Shown here in pieces: positions 8,497 through 15,518 of a stretch of 20,565 nucleotides of DNA. The stretch's first letter is position 1. Each line of letters starts with the position of its first letter. This stretch comes from UBA1858 sp964636225 (lineage in GTDB: Bacteria > Pseudomonadota > Gammaproteobacteria > UBA4575). The translations under genes and the position numbers were made by a program. The stretch covers positions 1 to 20,565 of the forward strand of contig CAZWQM010000024.1 in NCBI GenBank assembly GCA_964636225.1, in the 5' to 3' direction. Below the pieces are notes generated by a model that was given only the letters and a program-made list of their open reading frames with translations, was not told the DNA's origin and ran no database searches.

Positions 8497-9693
8497 ATGT
8501 ACGATTTAATATATAATAATACAAAAAAAATTATCAAGGCTATATGGTATATAGTTTGGACTCCGCTATATTTAATGATTGATTTGCTACTACCAATTGA
8601 TAAAAGAATAGTTTTATTTGGGGCTTGGAATGGGTTAACTTACTCCGATAACCCAAAATATATTTTCGAGTACGCGAAAAATAATATGGGCTCAAATAAG
8701 GCCTACTGGATTACTAAATCTTCAAGAATTTACAATGAATTAAGATCAATAGGAATGCCCGTTGCAAAGGCTTACAGTGTAAGCGGGATAATACTTCAAC
8801 TTTTCTCTGGTAAGATTGTGTATACGCATGCTGCGGAATGGGAGTTTGTGCCGTTTTTAATTAGACGCAGCGCTATTAAAATTCTAACTTGGCATGGAGT
8901 ACCGATAAAAAAAATAGGGTACGATGCAATGAGTTTATATGAAAAATATGGACACAGCATCAAGCAAGTTATTGCGCCTTATACTCTTCATCGGCATACA
9001 TATTATTTATCATGCGGCAATGAAGATTCCAAAATATACGAAACTGCTTTTAAGGCGCAAACGGGGCAGACTTTCATCTCTGGATATCCTAGGAATGACG
9101 CACTCTTTAAAGGCTTAACTATATATAAAAAAGAAGTAGAGAAGATAAAAGTTATATATATGCCTACTTTACGTGGAAAAGCCTATTCTGAATTTGAATT
9201 ATTGAAGAAGAGCAATGTTCACCTGAAACAGCTAGATGGTGAACTTAATAAGCGGAATGTAGAGCTATTAATAAAGCTACATCCAGTAAACATTTTAAGT
9301 GAAATAGATAGAATTCAAATCGAATTATGTGAATGTATTCGCGTAATTGAACCGAGACATGATTTGTACGGCGAATTATCTTCTGCAGATATTCTAGTTA
9401 CTGATATATCTGGTGTGATGGTTGATTTTTTGGTGCTCAATAAGCCAATTATCAACTTTATACCTGACTATCACGAATATATAGAAAAAGATCGCGAGCT
9501 TTACCATGAGCTTCCCGATATAGTGGGAGATCATTTTTGTGAAGATTGGAACGACGTAATTGCATCAGTTGATGAAATTATTAACTGTAATTTAAGTGTA
9601 GGGCCAAAACAATTAGCTTTAATGCGAAAATATCATAAATATATGGATGGTCTATCATCAGAACGCGCTTGGAGAATCATATCAAATCTTTAA
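8497..9693 (+). CDS. CDP-glycerol:glycerophosphotransferase (TagB/TagF-like), probable phosphonate transferase
   Basis: A 398-residue protein of the CDP-glycerol glycerophosphotransferase family, which makes teichoic acid linkages in Gram-positive bacteria. Seen: a hydrophobic N-terminal stretch (about 13-34) that may lie on the inner membrane, TWHGVPIKKIG (131-141) with the conserved catalytic His, YMPTLRG (221-227), LLIKLHP (257-263), and the C-terminal donor-binding block DILVTDISGVMVDF (298-311) followed by INFIPDYHEYI. In this setting I infer that it transfers HEP from CMP-HEP, made by the fused cytidylyltransferase, to a sugar hydroxyl. A polyol phosphate transferase is the alternative, but no glycerol- or ribitol-phosphate supply gene is present. 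The gene starts 40 bases after the reductase gene with no clear ribosome site. Confidence 0.85.
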   Translation: MYDLIYNNTKKIIKAIWYIVWTPLYLMIDLLLPIDKRIVLFGAWNGLTYSDNPKYIFEYAKNNMGSNKAYWITKSSRIYNELRSIGMPVAKAYSVSGIILQLFSGKIVYTHAAEWEFVPFLIRRSAIKILTWHGVPIKKIGYDAMSLYEKYGHSIKQVIAPYTLHRHTYYLSCGNEDSKIYETAFKAQTGQTFISGYPRNDALFKGLTIYKKEVEKIKVIYMPTLRGKAYSEFELLKKSNVHLKQLDGELNKRNVELLIKLHPVNILSEIDRIQIELCECIRVIEPRHDLYGELSSADILVTDISGVMVDFLVLNKPIINFIPDYHEYIEKDRELYHELPDIVGDHFCEDWNDVIASVDEIINCNLSVGPKQLALMRKYHKYMDGLSSERAWRIISNL

Positions 9694-9759
9694 ATTAGTT
9701 CATATATTTTATTGTGTTTGGTATTTCGCTGCGAAACATTGATTGGTTGTTATACTCTG

Positions 9760-9765
9760 AAAGGA
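9760..9765 (+). promoter_or_regulatory. Ribosome binding site supporting a GTG start
   Basis: AAAGGA at 9760-9765 lies 6 bases before GTG at 9772, the best ribosome site of this part of the cluster. It favours the GTG over the in-frame ATG at 9796. Confidence 0.65.
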
Positions 9766-9771
9766 TGAATT

Positions 9772-10929
9772 GTGAACTCAAAAAAAAATAAACCGATGGG
9801 TGAATTTCCGTTGCTAGACGAAAATGAAGGTATTCCCTTGTTCTATCCCCATGTGCCAGAAGGGGCGATTGATGAGGTGGCAGATACTCTATCTGGACGA
9901 TGGATCGGCCAAGGTCCAAAGGTCGATAGATTTGAGTCTGAATTTGGCGCCAAATTTATGAAAGGCTGCAGTGCATTAGCTGTTGGAAGTGGAACTGATG
10001 CGTTGCATTTAGCTTATATTATGGCTGGTGTTAAAGCCGGTGATGAAGTAATCGTTCCTGTGTTTACGTGCACAGCAACTAATCTACCATTGCTTTACAT
10101 AGGCGCGAAGCCAGTCTTTTGTGATTTGGATCCTGAAACTATGAATGTTTCGATTAGTGATATAGAGAAAAGGATCACTGAGAAGACCGTTGCTATTGCG
10201 TGCGTGGATTACGGAGGTATCCCCTGTAACTATAGTGAATTAAATAAATTATGCCAAAAATATAATTTGAAACTGATATCGGACGCTGCTCATTCCCTTG
10301 GGACAATGTATAAGGGGAAGCTTGCATCCACATATTCTGATTTTACGATATTTTCATTTCAGGCGATAAAAACACTAACTACAGGTGATGGTGGGATGTT
10401 AGCAATTAAAAATCCTGAATTGTTAGATTATGGTAAGAGGCTGCGTTGGTTCGGTATTGATAGAGCAGCTAAGCAAGGTGGAATTTGGGAAAATGACATT
10501 GTGGATATCGGATATAAATATCAAATGAATGATATTTCGGCCGGAATTGGACTTGCTGGTATGAAGGAAATTGATTCGGTAATCTCGAAACGAAATCAAT
10601 TGTTCAAGTTATATTCCCAACTCATGAACCAAAATGGTTATAGGATTATTGGGGAGTCCGAAAATGATATTTATTTTAATAGTGCATGGTTGATGACGAT
10701 AGTTGTTGATGGCGGTAGAGAGGATTTAATGAAGAAGTTGCGTGAAAAAGGCGTTGAATCTGCGCAAGTTCACTACAGGAATGATCGGTATACAGTTTTC
10801 GGGGGCCGACGAGATGATTTGCCCAATATGGATTCTATTGAAGATAGATACCTGGTACTTCCGCTATATCCACGAATGACGAACAAAAATATAGAAAGCA
10901 TTTGTAATATTATCAATGGCGGGTGGTGA
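9772..10929 (+). CDS. DegT/DnrJ/EryC1/StrS family PLP aminotransferase
   Basis: A 385-residue PLP enzyme of the sugar aminotransferase family. Seen: GRWIGQGPKVDRFE (42-55), SGTDALHLA (73-81, phosphate-binding), VPVFTCTATNLP (95-106), cofactor Asp171 in DAAHSLG, and Lys200, the Schiff-base lysine, in SFQAIKTLTTGDGG. Family members transfer an amino group from glutamate to a nucleotide-linked keto sugar. No matching keto-sugar supplier (4,6-dehydratase or WbpB-like 3-dehydrogenase) is in the window, so its substrate is open. It may use a sugar made outside, or it could be a leftover of an earlier cluster. Acting on phosphonoacetaldehyde is conceivable but would be unusual for this family. It is separated by 78 bases from the gene before and by about 790 bases from the next. 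Confidence 0.88.
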   Translation: MNSKKNKPMGEFPLLDENEGIPLFYPHVPEGAIDEVADTLSGRWIGQGPKVDRFESEFGAKFMKGCSALAVGSGTDALHLAYIMAGVKAGDEVIVPVFTCTATNLPLLYIGAKPVFCDLDPETMNVSISDIEKRITEKTVAIACVDYGGIPCNYSELNKLCQKYNLKLISDAAHSLGTMYKGKLASTYSDFTIFSFQAIKTLTTGDGGMLAIKNPELLDYGKRLRWFGIDRAAKQGGIWENDIVDIGYKYQMNDISAGIGLAGMKEIDSVISKRNQLFKLYSQLMNQNGYRIIGESENDIYFNSAWLMTIVVDGGREDLMKKLREKGVESAQVHYRNDRYTVFGGRRDDLPNMDSIEDRYLVLPLYPRMTNKNIESICNIINGGW

Positions 10930-11721
10930 TCTTTCAATATAAACAATTTTGTCTGAGTTGATTTGCCATGTTCAAAGACGTATGTAATAATATATTTTGC
11001 AATCGTATTTCTTATGCTAGGAGAATATATTTAACATTGTAGATTCATTAAGCTTGCAGTTAATCTAGATTTGTGTGTTTATATATCCTTAAGTTTCTTG
11101 GGTTACCGTGTGTTATATTTGTATTTACATGTATTAGTCGAAAAATAGCATGCATGTGTTTTAAGCACACAGTAATCCAACCTGTAAAAAATTTCATTCA
11201 TATTAAGCTCGCATTTAATTTTAAAATAATGTATGCGGATTTTGAAATAGACGTTCTACCGGAAGCAAAACGCTAATATGGGTCGGGTCAATAGTGCTGC
11301 CACATGTAAGCGGATCTCTGGGTATATGTCGCCACCTGAGCAGAATGTCCGCTAGTGGCTATTCGATGAAAGTGGAATACAACCACCAGAGTACCCATGG
11401 CTTCGTAGTATTCATCGCCCGGGGGCCGCGTGCGGATATAGCTTCCCATCATTCTGCGTCTATACTGGGTACGAAACGGGAACGTCAACGCGTTTTCAGT
11501 GGTTATATCTAGCTTAACACGCTTAACAATATCAGGCTACTCAAATTCACAAAAAGTACTGATCACATGGCCGACAGATCTAAATTTAAGATTGTTTTGT
11601 ATATTGCAGTAACTTATGGTTTCAAGTTTTAAATGGCATTTTCATCAACACTTGTGATGGACATAAATGCTATTTGTTCGTTGTATTCAGTAAATAAATC
11701 AAAAACCTTTTATCCTAAAAC
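10930..11721. other. Large intra-cluster gap, no recognised gene
   Basis: This stretch between the aminotransferase and the GT2 gene breaks an otherwise tightly packed operon. The first 340 bases are AT-rich with no lasting frame. Bases about 11275-11515 are clearly GC-richer and carry two antiparallel short frames (11288-11488 - and 11294-11512 +), neither of which I recognise. The patch also shows short inverted pairs (for example AGCGGA with TCCGCT about 33 bases apart). The last 200 bases are AT-rich again and could hold a promoter for the second half, but no good -35/-10 pair stands out. No transcription terminator with a GC stem and T run was seen. It looks like a recombination scar or eroded insertion. 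Confidence 0.55.
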
Positions 11722-12636
11722 ATGATGACTTCTAAGAAATTGATAGACGTAATAATTGTAAATTGGAACAGCGGAGAACATCTATTCAATTGTATTTCAG
11801 CATTAATTAAATTTAATGCATCAAGTTTATGCAATATCATTGTTATTGATAACAACTCTCATGATCATTCACTTGAATTAATACAAAAATTTAGCTCACA
11901 AATAAATATAATTATAAATAATGAGAATATAGGGTTTGCGGCCGGGTGCAATTATGGTGCGTCGTCCGGTGAAGCTAAGTACTTGCTTTTCCTTAACCCC
12001 GATGTAATAGTGAAGGATTCAAGTATTGAAGATACTTTGAATTTTTATGAATCAAAAAGTCAGCAGGAAAATATTGGCGTTGTTGGCATTAGATTGTTGA
12101 ATATGGACGGATCAATTGGAGTATCGCATTCAAAGTTTCCTCGATTTCCGCATTTTTTAGCACAGGTTATGGGTCTTCACAAGATATATAGCTTCTTTTC
12201 GCCATTGAGAACTGGATCAAAATATATCGATGCAACGAGGGTTGATCAAATAACCGGTGCATTCTTTTTTATATCAAGAAAGAACTTTGAGAAATTTAAT
12301 GGGTTTGATGAACGCTTTTTTGTGTATTACGAAGAATTAGATCTAAATTTGAGATTACATCGGAGCGGCTATGTTTCATATACATTGCCAAATGTTATTG
12401 CGATGCATTACGGTGGAGGATGTTCAGAATTTAATTCCGCGAAAAGTCTTAGTTATAATCTAAAGAGTAGGCTGAAATACTTCAATAAAAATTATACACG
12501 CTTCGAGTATACGCTTGTCTATGCTCTTACTGTATTTGTTGAGCTCCCAATTCGATTGTTGAAATCCTACATTGTGAAGAAAAAAATAGTTGGAATAAGA
12601 GAATTATTCGTTGATATTTCAGGGCTTAAAAGATGA
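11722..12636 (+). CDS. Glycosyltransferase family 2, rhamnosyltransferase-like
   Basis: A 304-residue GT-A fold enzyme that would add a sugar from a nucleotide donor to the lipid-linked repeat unit at the cytoplasmic face of the inner membrane. Seen: VIIVNWNSGEHL (10-21), DNNS (43-46), NIGFAAGCNYGA (69-80), the metal-binding FLNPDV (90-95), QITGAFFF (176-183) and the acceptor-side YYEELDLNLRL (202-212). This set is typical of the WbbL/RfbF rhamnosyltransferase branch, but the actual sugar cannot be told, and no dTDP-rhamnose genes are present here. The C-terminal third has a hydrophobic helix (about 263-280). Two ATGs stand together (11722, 11725), with no strong ribosome site. It overlaps the methyltransferase gene by 4 bases. 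Confidence 0.88.
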   Translation: MMTSKKLIDVIIVNWNSGEHLFNCISALIKFNASSLCNIIVIDNNSHDHSLELIQKFSSQINIIINNENIGFAAGCNYGASSGEAKYLLFLNPDVIVKDSSIEDTLNFYESKSQQENIGVVGIRLLNMDGSIGVSHSKFPRFPHFLAQVMGLHKIYSFFSPLRTGSKYIDATRVDQITGAFFFISRKNFEKFNGFDERFFVYYEELDLNLRLHRSGYVSYTLPNVIAMHYGGGCSEFNSAKSLSYNLKSRLKYFNKNYTRFEYTLVYALTVFVELPIRLLKSYIVKKKIVGIRELFVDISGLKR

Positions 12637-13208
12637 TAAATAATCCTCCATACAAACTTAATATTGGGTGTGGATCAATTAAGTCCCCTCCGGGATTTAT
12701 TGGAATCGACCGAATTAAATATCCACACGTTGATATAGTAGGCGATGCACTTTCTATCATGAAATCATTCAGTGATTCGTCCGTTCAAGAGATTATAATG
12801 TCTCATTTTTTAAATCATGTTGATAATTGGATTGACTACTTTAAGGAAATTGAGAGGATACTGACAAATGGTGGTGTAGTAAAAATAACATGTCCTCATT
12901 TCTCTAATCCCTATTTTTATAGTGATCCCACACACATAAACACAACGGGTTTATATACGATGTCTTATTACTTGAAAGAAGAGCTTTTTCAAAGAAAAGT
13001 TCCAAAATATTTTGATGCTATTAATTTATCAATTGAGCAAGTTCATTTAGTATTTAAATCACCAAAGCCATTTTATGTTCGATATCTGATTAAAAAAATT
13101 TTTAACTATGTTTTCAACCTCAATTACTACACGCAAGAGTTCTATGAGGAAAATTTATCTAGTATAATTCCTGCATATGAAATTATATTTAAAGTCGTTA
13201 AAAAATGA
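12633..13208 (+). CDS. Small class I SAM-dependent methyltransferase
   Basis: A 191-residue protein with the SAM-binding motif LNIGCG (9-14), an acidic residue after strand 2 (GIDR, 24-27), a motif-II-like IIMSHFLNHV (54-63) and the post-loop LTNGGVVKITCPHFSNP (77-93). It lacks the extra domains of larger methyltransferases. Such enzymes in O-antigen loci usually O-methylate a sugar. Here a second possibility is methylation of the phosphonate, since HEP methyl esters are known from actinobacterial phosphonoglycans. Neither target is shown by the sequence. It overlaps both neighbours by 4 bases, so it is translated with the two glycosyltransferases around it. It is strongly AT-rich. Confidence 0.8.
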   Translation: MINNPPYKLNIGCGSIKSPPGFIGIDRIKYPHVDIVGDALSIMKSFSDSSVQEIIMSHFLNHVDNWIDYFKEIERILTNGGVVKITCPHFSNPYFYSDPTHINTTGLYTMSYYLKEELFQRKVPKYFDAINLSIEQVHLVFKSPKPFYVRYLIKKIFNYVFNLNYYTQEFYEENLSSIIPAYEIIFKVVKK

Positions 13209-14269
13209 AGTCAGTATTGTGCCTCACCAAGTACTCGAATAAAGGTGCTAGTAGCCGCATCCGAATACTTTCTAACGTCGGATTTTATGAGGATAATGGT
13301 TATAAGTTCAAAGTTAGTCCACTCCTTTCCGATAATTATCTTGATGCGGTTTATTCTGCCAAATATTTGATAGCTCGGATAATTTACGCAAAATGCTTAC
13401 TGGTTCGTATATTTTTTTTATTGCGTGAGATTTTATTCTGCAAGAAATACGACATCATTTATGTTGAATATGAAATACTTCCCTATATCCCATGGCGATT
13501 CGAAGGGTTTTTATATACTCTCGGGCGTAAAGTCCTCGTCGAATTTGATGATCCTATTTATCTAAAATATAAGGATAATAGGTTTTTAGTCAATAAGTTT
13601 CGATATCTTTCAGAGATCGCCAGTACCATTGTAGTCAGTAGTAGCGTAATGAGGTCTCATTTTTTATCATTGAATAATAATTCTACGGTTAAAATTTTAG
13701 ATACACCTGTTGATATCTATAAGACAAATCACCTCCAGAGTAAGAAAAACATTGTTGGTTGGATTGGTTCTCCTACAAGTGAACCCTATCTTTTAAATAT
13801 TATACCCAAGATTCTTCCGATTTTAAAAACTTCTGGCTGGCGTCTGGAAGTTATTGGTGTATCTAAAAATTTTTTGAATTTGGTTGGTGGGGAATTTAGA
13901 GATTATATTACTATAACTGAATGGTATAATGGTGTAGATCGACTTATATTGCCCACCTGGAAGATCGGTCTTCTACCTTTGGATCTTTCTGAATGGACAT
14001 ATGCTCGGGATGCATACAAAGCGAACATGTATTTGTCTATGAGTATATTCACCGTATGTGACAACGTACCTTCAACGAGGGAATTACATCACAAGTATGG
14101 TCATTGTGTTTTGGTCGATGATCCCAGCGATTGGGGGGAGGCATTAAGTAAATCAATCAGTTTTGTTCAAAGCCGCACAGGTCAATTCACTCCTAAAAAT
14201 AAATATACATTCACCCGTGAATCGTATGTGAATGGTATATTAAATATTATGAATTTGATTTCAGTGTGA
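13205..14269 (+). CDS. GT-B fold glycosyltransferase
   Basis: A 354-residue protein. The N-terminal half has a Rossmann-like start (SVLCLTKYSNKGASSRIR, 3-20), a DIIYVEYEILPYIPWRFE segment (83-100) and VEFDDPIYLKY (112-122). The second half opens with NIVGWIGSPTSEPYL (182-196), a pattern common in GT4-like enzymes of exopolysaccharide clusters, and ends with a donor-site region around DAYKANMYLSMSIFTVCDNVPS (269-290). It probably adds one sugar to the repeat unit; donor and acceptor are unknown. It overlaps the methyltransferase gene and the polymerase gene by 4 bases each (GTG start of the latter). Confidence 0.82.
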   Translation: MKSVLCLTKYSNKGASSRIRILSNVGFYEDNGYKFKVSPLLSDNYLDAVYSAKYLIARIIYAKCLLVRIFFLLREILFCKKYDIIYVEYEILPYIPWRFEGFLYTLGRKVLVEFDDPIYLKYKDNRFLVNKFRYLSEIASTIVVSSSVMRSHFLSLNNNSTVKILDTPVDIYKTNHLQSKKNIVGWIGSPTSEPYLLNIIPKILPILKTSGWRLEVIGVSKNFLNLVGGEFRDYITITEWYNGVDRLILPTWKIGLLPLDLSEWTYARDAYKANMYLSMSIFTVCDNVPSTRELHHKYGHCVLVDDPSDWGEALSKSISFVQSRTGQFTPKNKYTFTRESYVNGILNIMNLISV

Positions 14270-15516
14270 TGCGTATAATCTTCCTTTTATATTTCATTTA
14301 TAATCTAATTTTCGGTACACCGGGTTTCGGTGTTATGGCATTACTTTCTACTGCATTGATTTTATATTGGTTCATTCATTCTTTTAATGTTCGCAGTAGT
14401 GATATAAGTATTGGCTTCGTTCTCGCTGCATTTGTTCTATGCTTGTTGCCTGGTGTTTTGTTGGGTCTTTTAAGAGGCAATGCTGGCGCATATGTTTTAT
14501 CGACATTTTTTTTGATATCGATACCCTTGCATTTTCTTATGTTCAAAATAGGACGCTCCCAATGGGTTGGTAACATTATATTTACGACTTATTATTTGTA
14601 TATTATTAATGTGCTCGTTGGTTCATCTATTTTAATATTTTTTTACATTTATGGAAATGAGATATTTGAAAGTATTTCTTTTCTCTTCTTTTTGCTTGAC
14701 AGGGGTTTTGGATTCGGAGTCGATGATGGATTTGAGATTCAGTTCCCGAATTATGCTTTATTTATATTTGTTCCTGCGTTCTTTAATTCATATTATATTC
14801 TTCGATTTGTTTCAAGATATAAAACGCCATCAGTGGCTGGTTGGTTTATGTTATTTGGAATAAATATGTTTACCTTTCTTATTGGTAGCAGATCTATTTT
14901 TGTTTCAACAGTATCATCGGTCGCTTTGATGTTTATCTTGGCTTATTTTTCTGGTATTGGGAGTTTTTTCAAGAGGTCGCGTTTTCTAATATTGCTGACT
15001 ATCTTTTTTGTATCTGCTTCCATAGTCTTTGGTTATATTCAGTATAATTTCATTCGTGGTATTTCATCTGGTGTCGTTTCTGATACTGTTAGGCTTGAAC
15101 AATTTAATTATTTGATTGACAATATTGCAAATAATCCATTCTTTGGTAATGGTATTGGCCATGTTGGTGAATTTGTCCGTTCTTTGAAAAATCCTTGGGC
15201 ATTCGAGCTAAGCTATTTTGTTTTAGCTCAATGGATTGGACTCCCCTTCTTTTTTTTACTTTGTTTGTTGCTCGCTTTTTGTTTTATATTTTCTTTTATT
15301 AATCTTAAGCTTGTTTCGTTGGATGAATTAATTATATATTTCTCTAGTCTCGCCGGATCTCTTTCGATGTTAATTGCTTCCATTTTTAATCCATACATTT
15401 TTAATTTCGGTTCTTTGTGGGTTGTTTTTTTGCCATTTTGGGTTAATTATTGGTATTCAACTCCTAAAGCCATCCCATTTTCATACGGTACTGTATCCCG
15501 TAACAGGTTTTTTTAA
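14266..15516 (+). CDS. wzy: Wzy-type O-antigen polymerase
   Basis: A 416-residue membrane protein with about 10-12 hydrophobic segments and one longer polar part between about residues 255 and 310 (from the RGISSGVVSDTVRLEQF region to GIGHVGEFVRSLKNPW). This matches the large periplasmic loop of Wzy/WaaL proteins, where an Arg and the NPFFGNGIGHVG type segment are typical. It would polymerise undecaprenyl-linked repeat units in the periplasm. No Wzy is conserved well enough for a firm family match, so the call rests on topology, this motif and the context of wzx plus glycosyltransferases. Start: GTG 14266 (4-base overlap with the previous stop) or ATG 14269. The first codons look alike in both cases. 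A ligase is less likely, as WaaL is usually elsewhere. Confidence 0.78.
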   Translation: MMRIIFLLYFIYNLIFGTPGFGVMALLSTALILYWFIHSFNVRSSDISIGFVLAAFVLCLLPGVLLGLLRGNAGAYVLSTFFLISIPLHFLMFKIGRSQWVGNIIFTTYYLYIINVLVGSSILIFFYIYGNEIFESISFLFFLLDRGFGFGVDDGFEIQFPNYALFIFVPAFFNSYYILRFVSRYKTPSVAGWFMLFGINMFTFLIGSRSIFVSTVSSVALMFILAYFSGIGSFFKRSRFLILLTIFFVSASIVFGYIQYNFIRGISSGVVSDTVRLEQFNYLIDNIANNPFFGNGIGHVGEFVRSLKNPWAFELSYFVLAQWIGLPFFFLLCLLLAFCFIFSFINLKLVSLDELIIYFSSLAGSLSMLIASIFNPYIFNFGSLWVVFLPFWVNYWYSTPKAIPFSYGTVSRNRFF

Positions 15517-15518
15517 TT

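Noticed and set aside
9748..9756. Extended -10-like TGTTATACT before the aminotransferase gene
   Set aside because: Transcription would begin at about the ribosome site (9760-9765), so it could not serve this gene's translation, and no -35 is visible.
9772..10929. Reading this gene as an aminoethylphosphonate transaminase (PhnW)
   Set aside because: Its motifs are those of DegT/StrS sugar aminotransferases and not of class V PhnW enzymes; that activity is kept only as a remote possibility.
11158..11176. Small hairpin TGTGT/ACACA
   Set aside because: Only 5 base pairs and no T run, so it is not a credible terminator.
11515..11545. attC-like look of CGCTTAACAATATCAGGC in the gap
   Set aside because: No paired core sites or long imperfect palindrome were found, so a gene-cassette site is not supported.
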